Origin: a bacterium
GTDB lineage: Bacteria; Patescibacteriota; Dojkabacteria; JAKAPS01; JAJZLI01
Length of the DNA: 5,795 nucleotides
Assembly: GCA_021803645.1 (NCBI GenBank)
Contig: JAJZLI010000001.1
Location: forward strand, 1-5,795
Reading direction: 5' to 3'
Of the stretch, positions 1 through 5,101 are shown piece by piece. How positions within the stretch are numbered: the first letter of the stretch is position 1; each line of letters begins with the position of its first letter. A program made the translations under genes and the position numbers. Below the pieces are notes generated by a model. It saw only the letters and a program-made list of their open reading frames with translations, had not been told where the DNA came from and made no database searches.

Positions 1-7
1 AACTTCT

Positions 8-337
8 ATGCCAGAATCAATATTAGTACTCTACAATAAGGCAACACGGCTTGAAACAGGAATCCCAAGCGATTTAATAAGCGAGTAAGAAATTGAAATT
101 ATAGTGCCGTTAGTTACTGAACTGTTAAGGGCAAGGGGTTATGAAGCTGATACTATGCTAGCCGATTTAGATGTATGGGAAAATTTGAGATTGCGTAGAG
201 ATACAATAGGTATAGTTCTCAACTTAGCCGAGGCATTTGGAGGTGGAAATACAAACGAGACTGTTGTACCAGCTATCCTTGAAGGACTAAAAATTCCATT
301 TACAGGGGCATCTGCACACAAACTGTCATGTGCTCTT
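8..337 (+). pseudogene. D-alanine--D-alanine ligase-like (ATP-grasp) N-terminal fragment, broken by an in-frame stop
   Basis: From ATG 8 the frame reads MPESILVLYNKATRLETG and continues to a TAA at 86-88. The same frame then resumes (EIEIIVPLVTELLRARGY) and runs to about 337. The stretches NLAEAFGG, ETVVPAILEGLKIPFTG and ASAHKLSCAL resemble the N-terminal lobe of D-Ala-D-Ala-ligase-type ATP-grasp enzymes, which join two amino acids using ATP. Because homology-like sequence lies in one frame on both sides of the TAA, a single nonsense change (for example CAA to TAA) is the simplest reading. The central and C-terminal ATP-grasp domains, including all ATP- and Mg-binding residues, are absent: the open frame ends at 362-364 after an unrelated tail. 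The 3' side abuts a Nudix fragment on the other strand. I am fairly sure of the family type and confident that the copy is non-functional. The exact right-hand boundary is a guess. Confidence 0.6.
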
Positions 338-594
338 GTATGTTCTTCAATACTGCTTTTATAATCATCAATTATTCTTGCAATATCAATACCCGTGTCT
401 TCCTTCACTTCCCGTTTTAGCGCATCATACTCATTTTCATACGCTTCAATTCCCCCTGTGGGGATTTCAAGAAGTCCACTGTATATCAGACTTACCTTTG
501 GTTTCCATCTGTTTTGTATAAAAACCTTACTTTGTCCGTTTTCTATTTTTTCAAGTATCGCTAATATGACAGCTCTTGTATTTACTGTTTCCAT
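139..594 (-). pseudogene. Nudix hydrolase, truncated after the Nudix box and fused to unrelated sequence
   Basis: The start is ATG at 594-592. Residues 47-69 (about 456-388) form a Nudix box: G47, five residues, E53, seven residues, R61-E62-V63, then E65-D66 and G68-I69. The usual second Glu is Asp. Nudix enzymes hydrolyse nucleoside diphosphates linked to another moiety, using this box to hold Mg2+. The N-terminal strand (TRAVILAILEKIENG) and GLLEIPTGG are typical for the fold. After about residue 80-90 (near 350-330) the similarity stops. The open frame continues to a TAA at 139-141 only because it reads the antisense strand of the D-Ala ligase fragment, so roughly the last 60 residues are not Nudix sequence. 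The second half of the fold is missing, so activity is unlikely. No Shine-Dalgarno sequence precedes the start. A protein of 151 residues could still be made from this chimeric frame. Confidence 0.6.
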
Positions 595-614
595 ATTATT
601 TTTGCTTCACATAT

Positions 615-628
615 TTTTTTAATAAATT
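615..628 (-). promoter_or_regulatory. Possible archaeal TATA box of the Nudix gene
   Basis: On the minus strand an AATTTATTAAAA element is centred about 28 bases upstream of the Nudix ATG at 594, the spacing expected for a leaderless archaeal transcript. The surroundings are very AT-rich, so a chance match is possible. Confidence 0.3.
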
Positions 629-667
629 GCTACATCCAAATTTTCCTGACATAACCGATCTCATGTC

Positions 668-695
668 TATCAACTGCTAATTTAAACAGTTGATA
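668..695. repeat. Perfect 9-bp inverted repeat with 10-base spacer
   Basis: TATCAACTG at 668-676 is matched by its exact reverse complement CAGTTGATA at 687-695 around the spacer CTAATTTAAA. It lies between the Nudix start (594) and the zinc-ribbon gene. It could be a hairpin, an operator or the edge of a lost element. No run of T follows the right arm, so it does not look like an intrinsic terminator. Confidence 0.5.
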
Positions 696-832
696 AATTA
701 AAAAGAAGTAATTATGATGTGATAAATAAATATGTACGACATCATTCAATTGAAGAAGGGAAGAGTCTTATAAACAAAAAGATGAGAATGGTTTCAGGAA
801 CATATGAAGCGGACTTAAAAAATATATTGTGA
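686..832 (+). pseudogene. Possible C-terminal remnant of an unidentified gene
   Basis: An open frame with no proper start runs from just after the TAA at 683-685 to the TGA at 830-832. It encodes about 48 residues that look protein-like, for example HHSIEEGKSLINKKMRMVSG and TYEADLKNIL. The mixture of charged and hydrophobic residues is less biased than the surrounding AT-rich spacer would give by chance. I do not recognise a family. It may be the tail of a decayed gene, or a small gene starting at ATG 782. Its stop overlaps the GTG at 829 that opens the next frame, so a frameshift joining it to the zinc-ribbon gene is also conceivable. Confidence 0.2.
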
Positions 833-915
833 ATAAAGAAAATATAGAAAAAAAAGAAGGTAGTAATAACAACAATAAAATAGAATTTAGTGCTCCTTAT
901 ATTGGACAAAAGGAA

Positions 916-1257
916 ATGAAACGTGATTCATATAGGAGAGAAAGAGGCGGAACTTCTGTAATACTTATTGTCTCATGTGCAAACTGTGAACAACCAATCA
1001 TGCAATACCAAAAAGATGGTCCAGGTGCATTATTACGCTGTTACTTAGATAGAATCCTTTTTCCTAAAAACTTATCATCACTCCAAAAGAATCCTAATGT
1101 GACAAGTACTGCAACTATGCCTCAATTAGAGTGTCCTTCCTGTAAAGCACATATAGGCACACCTATGGTTTATGAAAAAGAAAAGCGCCTAGCATACAGA
1201 TTAATTCCCAATACATATAAGAAGAAAAAAGATAAAAGAACTAAAGACAAAAAATAA
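916..1257 (+). CDS. Two-CxxC zinc-ribbon protein of unknown function
   Basis: This encodes 113 residues from ATG 916. The frame is open back to a GTG at 829, which would add 29 low-complexity residues (Lys, Glu, Asn-rich). I chose 916 because the protein-like sequence begins at MKRDSYRRERGGTS. A purine-rich AAAGGAA lies directly against this ATG, too close for a normal ribosome site, and neither start has good support. From M916 the landmarks are a beta-like segment VILIVSC, the first knuckle C21-A-N-C24, the block QYQKDGPGALLRCYLDRI (about 30-47), the second knuckle C73-P-S-C76, then RLAYRLIP and a lysine-rich tail. Two CxxC pairs about 50 residues apart would hold one zinc ion. The YQKDGPG...CYLDRI signature feels like a conserved small uncharacterised family, but I cannot name it. 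A cytoplasmic location is likely, since no signal or membrane segment is seen. The basic ends hint at nucleic-acid contact, which is inference. It appears to be a single-gene unit and is the most intact gene on the left side. Confidence 0.72.
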   Translation: MKRDSYRRERGGTSVILIVSCANCEQPIMQYQKDGPGALLRCYLDRILFPKNLSSLQKNPNVTSTATMPQLECPSCKAHIGTPMVYEKEKRLAYRLIPNTYKKKKDKRTKDKK

Positions 1258-1259
1258 AG

Positions 1260-1307
1260 TTACATAGAATTTGGTTTTAACCCCTCTTCCATACCCTTAC
1301 TATGTAA
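1260..1307. repeat. 8-bp inverted repeat just after the zinc-ribbon stop codon
   Basis: TTACATAG (1260-1267) and its exact reverse complement CTATGTAA (1300-1307) flank a 32-base pyrimidine-rich stretch containing AACCCCTCTTCC. It begins three bases after the TAA at 1255-1257, so it may mark the 3' end of that transcript. The large loop makes a stable hairpin doubtful. Confidence 0.3.
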
Positions 1308-1677
1308 GCTATTTAATATGAGTTATGCATATTACAAAAATACATTGAATTATAATAAAGACAATGGCATATTTTTTATCTTAGATTGCTTTATATTTCA
1401 TAAGGTTGTAGTGAAAATCACATGAATCAGTCATAAGTTATTCTTATTCTGACATGATCTTTGCTATTTTCTTATAGTTTACATTCTAGACATGATGCCT
1501 TTCTTCCTCTGGATATTCAGTAAGCCTAAAAATTTATCATTCTAAATTCTTGTAGCTAATAATATAACAATAATCTCATTGACATTATTCATACTGCTAT
1601 TTTATCAGATTTGGTCATCAGGGAATATTTCTCACAGTTAAGGCCACATAAAGCTTTGCCTCTATCAAAACTCTGTA
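1308..1677. other. Gene-poor AT-rich spacer
   Basis: I see no confident gene, RNA gene or repeat array in this stretch between the zinc-ribbon gene and the SdpI-like gene. All frames are interrupted often. The only coding-like patch is on the minus strand at about 1675-1589. It reads RGKALCGLNCEKYSLMTKSD before a TGA and faintly recalls the CGLxCxxC opening of DUF3795-type proteins. No start codon can be assigned and nothing follows it, so at best it is a relic. Confidence 0.4.
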
Positions 1678-1691
1678 AATTATTGTTATAA
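1678..1691 (+). promoter_or_regulatory. Possible promoter element of the SdpI-like gene
   Basis: AAATTATT (1678-1685) is centred about 27 bases upstream of ATG 1709, and TTATAA (1686-1691) about 20 bases upstream. The first spacing fits an archaeal TATA box on a leaderless transcript. No Shine-Dalgarno sequence precedes the ATG (TATACAAAAATG). Support is weak because the region is AT-rich. Confidence 0.3.
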
Positions 1692-1708
1692 TCAGAAAGT
1701 ATACAAAA

Positions 1709-2035
1709 ATGAGTAATCCAGTTATAAAAAATTTAGGTTATGTCCTAGGTATTGTAATGGTTATTTTTCCAATACCTTTATTAATTGGAAAAGTTCCACG
1801 GAATCATCTATACGGAATACGTATACCCAAAGCATATAAGTCAGATGATAACTGGTATACTATTAACAAGTATGGAGCAAAAGTATTGATATTTTGGGGG
1901 ATAATCAATATTATTACAGAATTTTTATGTATAAATATATTTCATGCAAATCATCTAATCATATTTACCATTCCTGTATTATTTCTTCTTTTAGCCATTA
2001 TTCAAATATTTATGTTTTCCAGAAAAATTAAGTAA
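1709..2035 (+). CDS. SdpI-family small membrane protein
   Basis: This encodes 108 residues with three predicted membrane segments at about 9-27, 57-75 and 83-103. Between the first two lies the SdpI-family signature: P30-R31-N32, then YGIRIPKAY (35-43), then S45-D-D-N-W-Y50 and an N-x-x-G motif (53-56). In Bacillus, SdpI is the immunity protein against the SdpC toxin and takes part in signalling through the ArsR-family repressor SdpR. Most family members, including short ones like this, have no assigned role. It contains only the signature-bearing half of the longer Bacillus protein. It stands alone on the + strand and converges with the mer-like operon, with 20 bases between the two stop codons. 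I see no toxin gene beside it, so an immunity function should not be assumed. Family assignment is fairly secure; function is not. Confidence 0.8.
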   Translation: MSNPVIKNLGYVLGIVMVIFPIPLLIGKVPRNHLYGIRIPKAYKSDDNWYTINKYGAKVLIFWGIINIITEFLCINIFHANHLIIFTIPVLFLLLAIIQIFMFSRKIK

Positions 2036-2055
2036 GTGAACAAACACTAATATCT

Positions 2056-3462
2056 CTATACACAGCAACTTAATTTAGAAATATCAGTTTTATATGACTG
2101 TGCAATTATTTTAAATACTTCTGAAAGAGTAGGGAATACATGTATACTGTCAAGAATATCTTCTATTGTCATATGATTTCTAACAATCATTAAACCTTCA
2201 TGTATTAAATCTGATGCATCTTTACTTATCATATGAACTCCAAGTACTTCTTCAGTATCCTGCCTTACAATCATCTTCATAAGACCCCTAAAATCACCAA
2301 CTATATGAGCTTTTGGAACATTATCCAATGAAAGAAATAAACATTTACATTGTATATTAGCTTCATTTACTTGAGCATCAGTTAGTCCAACACCAGCAAC
2401 CGCAGGATTTGTAAAAACAGCATACGGAACTTCATCGTAATTAATCGAAACCTTTTTTTTCTCTAAAATATTTCTAGTAGCCAATGTACCTTCCCTTCCT
2501 GCTGTTGTCTCATACCTTTTTGGTAAAGAAGCAACATCACCAACAGCATAAATTATTGGGTTTGAAGTTTGTAAAAACTCTGATACTATTATAGCCTTAT
2601 CCTCACCAACAGAAACTCCAGCATTTTCAAGGGACAAAGAGGCAGTATTAGGAGTTTTTCCAATTCCCAAAAGAACTTCATCAAAAGAAATAACCTCCTC
2701 ATTTTCACCAACCTTAATATGAGCAAATTTACTATTATTTTTCTTAGAAAATTTATATACCGAGGTGTTCTTTAATATTACAATACCTTCTTCTTTTAGA
2801 TACTTTTCTAAAAGCTCAGAAATCTCAAATTCAGTTTCCTTAAGAATTCTGTCTGACCTTACGAGCATTGTAACTTCACTTCCAAGGTGTCTAAACATTT
2901 GAGCAAATTCTATTGCTACAGGGCCAGCTCCTATTATCAACAATTTTTTAGGTAGACTTTTAAGCTTTAATGCCTCAACATGGGTTATATATCCTACATC
3001 ATCTATTCCCTCTATTTGAGGAATATTTGCAGTTGAACCTGTGGATATAATAAAATTATCGCCTATAATGACACTTCCATTCACTTCAATTTGATTGCTA
3101 TTTTTAAAATATGCATGTCCATCAATATAATCAACATAGGAAAGAGATTTAAGAACATTGACATACTTTTCTTCTCTCATTTTTTTAACAAGGGTAAGTT
3201 CTTCTTGTATAGCAGTTGAAAAATCAACCTTAATATCAGTGGCTGATACAGATTGAGTATATGGTTTTTTCATACTGTATACAAAATCTCCAATATTTAA
3301 TAAATATTTACTTGGAACACAACCAACATTTACACATGTACCACCAATGGGGAGTCCAGAATTTACCATGAGGGTATCTGTTTTTAATTCATTTGATTTA
3401 ATTAATGCAGCAAAGCCCCCAGCTCCACCACCAATGACAATAAGCTTATAATGTTTTTTCAT
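2056..3462 (-). CDS. merA: Mercuric reductase-like pyridine nucleotide-disulfide oxidoreductase
   Basis: This is a 468-residue cytoplasmic flavoprotein expected to reduce Hg(II) to Hg(0) with NAD(P)H. An FAD-binding GGGAGG lies at 11-16. The redox-active pair is C43 and C48 in GGTCVNVGCVPSK. A second nucleotide-binding motif, GAGPVA, is at 178-183 with R202 and R205 after the next strand, which favours NADPH. GIGKTPN (266-272) and the FAD-contacting AVGD (306-309) follow. The C-terminal dimerisation domain ends KLSCCV: vicinal C466-C467 match the Hg-delivering Cys pair of MerA, and the preceding FPTLSEVFKIIAQSY is MerA-like. Two things are unusual. There is no N-terminal heavy-metal (NmerA) domain, as in some other archaeal and bacterial MerA, and one residue rather than two follows the Cys pair. 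The ATG overlaps the ccdA-like stop by ATGA, so this is the last gene of the operon. Dihydrolipoamide dehydrogenase is less likely because it lacks the terminal Cys pair. Substrate is inferred. Confidence 0.85.
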   Translation of the reverse strand: MKKHYKLIVIGGGAGGFAALIKSNELKTDTLMVNSGLPIGGTCVNVGCVPSKYLLNIGDFVYSMKKPYTQSVSATDIKVDFSTAIQEELTLVKKMREEKYVNVLKSLSYVDYIDGHAYFKNSNQIEVNGSVIIGDNFIISTGSTANIPQIEGIDDVGYITHVEALKLKSLPKKLLIIGAGPVAIEFAQMFRHLGSEVTMLVRSDRILKETEFEISELLEKYLKEEGIVILKNTSVYKFSKKNNSKFAHIKVGENEEVISFDEVLLGIGKTPNTASLSLENAGVSVGEDKAIIVSEFLQTSNPIIYAVGDVASLPKRYETTAGREGTLATRNILEKKKVSINYDEVPYAVFTNPAVAGVGLTDAQVNEANIQCKCLFLSLDNVPKAHIVGDFRGLMKMIVRQDTEEVLGVHMISKDASDLIHEGLMIVRNHMTIEDILDSIHVFPTLSEVFKIIAQSYKTDISKLSCCV

Positions 3463-4163
3463 ATAATTTTTACATTAAAATAAGAAGAAAGATAAAAAAC
3501 TATTAAATAAATCCCTGAAAGCAATATGACTATATTTCCAAACCAATTAACATACTTTAGAAATGGTATCAAATGCTTTCTAATCGTATCCCTAGAAATT
3601 GTTAATATAATTGACACTACAATAGAGATAATACTAATACCAACAAAATATACTAAAATATCGAAAATTCCAGTAACATAACTTGCTTTAGAAAAGGATA
3701 CCAAAATAATTGATAGAAATACAGGAAAAGAACACCCAAGGGATGCCAATGAGTACATAACGCCCCAAAAATATATTCCCTTATTTTTGGTTTTAACATT
3801 ATTTCCAATAAACGTTTGGATTTTTAAAGTATTAAAAATAGGAATATTCTTTCCAATGAATCTATATATAGCAATAAAGACAAGTATAATTCCAAGTAAG
3901 ATAGATATAAAAGGAAGGGCTTTAACTAAAACATTTACACCTGTTAGGATTAACAGAGCAATAAATGCAAAGACAGTAGAGAAACCCAATGCAAATATTA
4001 CTCCCCAAATTAACCCCATAATAGCACGGTCATAAACATTACCTAAATCATCCTCAGATGAAATAAAATATCCAGCATACGCAGGAAGCATAGCAATAGC
4101 GCAAGGAGAAAAAAATGTAAGTATACCAGCCATAAAAGATAGGGTTAAAAGAAATGGGCTCAT
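3459..4163 (-). CDS. ccdA: CcdA/DsbD-type transmembrane thiol transporter
   Basis: This is a 234-residue membrane protein with six predicted helices (about 5-33, 47-75, 83-104, 130-157, 164-190, 205-228). The two conserved cysteines of the CcdA family are present in their usual settings: C21 in FFSPCAIAMLPAYAGY of helix 1 and C144 in SLGCSFPVF of helix 4. In known members this pair passes reducing equivalents from cytoplasmic thioredoxin to outward-facing thioredoxin-like proteins, for cytochrome c maturation or disulfide repair. Here the gene is locked between a membrane-anchored thioredoxin-fold protein and a MerA-like reductase. It overlaps both neighbours by ATGA (its start with the upstream stop, its stop with the downstream start), implying translational coupling and a shared task. 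Two readings are open: it carries electrons outward to the thioredoxin-like partner, or it carries thiol-bound Hg(II) inward in place of MerT. No cytochrome c gene is nearby. Confidence 0.85.
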   Translation of the reverse strand: MSPFLLTLSFMAGILTFFSPCAIAMLPAYAGYFISSEDDLGNVYDRAIMGLIWGVIFALGFSTVFAFIALLILTGVNVLVKALPFISILLGIILVFIAIYRFIGKNIPIFNTLKIQTFIGNNVKTKNKGIYFWGVMYSLASLGCSFPVFLSIILVSFSKASYVTGIFDILVYFVGISIISIVVSIILTISRDTIRKHLIPFLKYVNWFGNIVILLSGIYLIVFYLSSYFNVKII

Positions 4164-4705
4164 ACTATTCTAGATAAGGCTAATTGAACATCCTTAGTAG
4201 ATGGAGATTGTGCTTGATACATAATTTTACCTTTATAAAGAATATAAAGTTCACTAAGTTGAGTCACCTTATATTCTTGTAAAAAATTTGAATAAGCATC
4301 TACTGTATATGTAATATGATTAGGGCTTGTTATTGCATTTATCCAATAGTCAACTACTTTTACACTATCAGTACCTTCTATATCAACTCCATAAAATTTA
4401 ACCCCTTTGCTCTCATACTCTGCGGCAATGGAATTGAGCTCTTTTGCCATCCCAATACAATCGGCACAACCAACAGTCATCGTATATACTACTTCTGGTT
4501 GTTCACTATCACCTCCAATTGATATGTTTTGACTAGCACCTTTAACAATTGCACTTGGTGCAAGTACATCGGATATACTTGCACTAGACGTTTTGGTTTT
4601 AGGTTTTGGAGCTGATGTACTCGAATGAGGATGATGAAGTACTAACAAAATACCTACAATAAGGAGTACAGAAGCTAGCAATGAGAAAAATACTTTATAT
4701 TTCAT
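4160..4705 (-). CDS. Membrane-anchored thioredoxin-fold protein with a GCADC motif
   Basis: This encodes 181 residues. Residues 5-23 form one hydrophobic helix after the short basic N-terminus MKYK, followed by a Ser/Thr/Pro/Lys-rich linker (about 24-60). This predicts N-inside topology with the domain outside the cell. Residues 70-181 look like a thioredoxin/TlpA fold: strand VVYTMTV, then G79-C80-A-D-C83 at the start of a long helix, then GVKFYGVDIEG and a final YILYKGKIMY hairpin. The CxxC lacks the WCxPC context of ordinary reductases. At the place of the conserved cis-proline the sequence is QLSEL, with Ser151 where Pro is expected. That may open the cysteine pair to metal ions, which is inference. 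The gene lies 18 bases after the ArsR-type gene and overlaps the ccdA-like start by ATGA. Possible roles are an external Hg-binding partner in place of MerP, or the terminal thiol acceptor of CcdA. No lipobox is seen. Confidence 0.75.
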   Translation of the reverse strand: MKYKVFFSLLASVLLIVGILLVLHHPHSSTSAPKPKTKTSSASISDVLAPSAIVKGASQNISIGGDSEQPEVVYTMTVGCADCIGMAKELNSIAAEYESKGVKFYGVDIEGTDSVKVVDYWINAITSPNHITYTVDAYSNFLQEYKVTQLSELYILYKGKIMYQAQSPSTKDVQLALSRIV

Positions 4706-4723
4706 AAGAGATATTATCTAAAA

Positions 4724-5038
4724 TCATTTAAATAAGACATCAATAAAATCTATAAATGAACTATCCTTGAGAGAGTAGTACTTCATAAGAGAAGATCTTT
4801 GCTCAACAATAATTCCCTTTTTCTTTAACTTAGAAAGACAATGAGATACATTTGATATTGAGGTGCCAGTTAAATTAGCAATAGCACTCACATTTAAACC
4901 GGGATAGTACCTCAGAAGGTAACATATCTTTAGGGTAGTTAAATCACCAACAACACCACACTGTTTTGCACACAAAACAATGGTCTTATTATTATCCAAA
5001 TCCTTTTTTATTTTTTTCATATCAATACTTGAATGCAT
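4724..5038 (-). CDS. ArsR-family winged-helix repressor of the mer-like operon
   Basis: This encodes 104 residues from ATG 5038. A TTG two codons upstream (5044) and an ATG at 5020 are alternatives. I prefer 5038 because a TATA-like element sits about 27 bases upstream, giving a leaderless start. LTTLKICYLLRYYPGLNVSAIANL leads into the recognition helix SISNVSHCLSKLKKKGIIV, then a wing ending MKYYSL, all as in ArsR/SmtB repressors that leave DNA when metal binds. The classical CVC metal motif in helix 3 is absent. Cysteines are instead C23 and C27 (C-x3-C, near the N-terminus), C39, and C67 inside the recognition helix. These are the likely Hg/thiol sensor ligands, by inference. It is the first gene of the operon and probably controls itself through the palindrome overlapping its promoter. 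Confidence 0.82.
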   Translation of the reverse strand: MHSSIDMKKIKKDLDNNKTIVLCAKQCGVVGDLTTLKICYLLRYYPGLNVSAIANLTGTSISNVSHCLSKLKKKGIIVEQRSSLMKYYSLKDSSFIDFIDVLFK

Positions 5039-5042
5039 ATTC

Positions 5043-5068
5043 AAATATTAACACTAGTGTTTATATTT
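5043..5068. promoter_or_regulatory. Probable operator: 26-base near-perfect palindrome upstream of the ArsR-type gene
   Basis: The core AACACTAGTGTT (5050-5061) is a perfect 12-base palindrome. Beyond one mismatched pair (5049/5062), symmetry continues for six more pairs outward, giving a 26-base inverted repeat. It overlaps the TATA-like element and ends five bases before the ATG at 5038, so a bound dimeric repressor would block the transcription machinery. The repressor encoded next to it is the natural candidate. Confidence 0.7.
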
Positions 5069-5070
5069 AT
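5061..5070 (-). promoter_or_regulatory. TATA-like promoter box of the mer-like operon
   Basis: The minus strand reads ATAAATATAA, centred about 27 bases upstream of ATG 5038. This matches an archaeal TATA box driving a leaderless transcript. It lies in the short gap after the dienelactone-hydrolase stop, so the operon has its own promoter rather than relying on readthrough. No convincing bacterial -35/-10 pair with a ribosome site is seen. Confidence 0.5.
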
Positions 5071-5101
5071 CAATGAAAATAATATTGGGGTCTATGATGG
5101 C

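Noticed and set aside
330..622. Small + strand frames at 330-521 and 395-622
   Set aside because: They are antisense to the Nudix fragment and show only hydrophobic or Ser/Phe-rich composition typical of shadow frames.
1308..1708. CRISPR array, tRNA or IS element in the long spacer
   Set aside because: I found no regularly spaced repeats, no cloverleaf with a TTCGA-type loop, and no terminal inverted repeats or transposase motifs.
2036..2055. Bidirectional terminator between the convergent SdpI-like and MerA-like genes
   Set aside because: The 20-base gap contains no stem-loop and no convincing T-run, so no terminator is called.
2056..3462. Dihydrolipoamide dehydrogenase or glutathione reductase
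   Set aside because: The overall fold is shared, but the C-terminal LSCC pair and the metal-type regulator upstream favour a MerA-like enzyme, and no 2-oxoacid dehydrogenase genes are nearby.
3787..4035. Open frames on the + strand inside the operon (3787-4035, 4316-4522) and inside the hydrolase gene (5073-5288, 5285-5497)
   Set aside because: They lie antisense to well-supported genes, have no recognisable motifs, and are explained as shadows of those genes.
3459..4705. Cytochrome c maturation genes (CcdA plus TlpA/ResA)
   Set aside because: The families would allow it, but no cytochrome c or haem-lyase gene is present. The thioredoxin-like protein lacks the WCxPC context, and the operon ends in a MerA-like gene behind an ArsR-type regulator.
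1709..5038. An SdpR/SdpI-like toxin-immunity pair formed by the ArsR-type gene and the SdpI-like gene
   Set aside because: The two genes are about 2.7 kb apart on opposite strands, separated by the thioredoxin-fold, CcdA and MerA-like genes, and no toxin gene is present. The ArsR-type gene clearly belongs to the mer-like operon.
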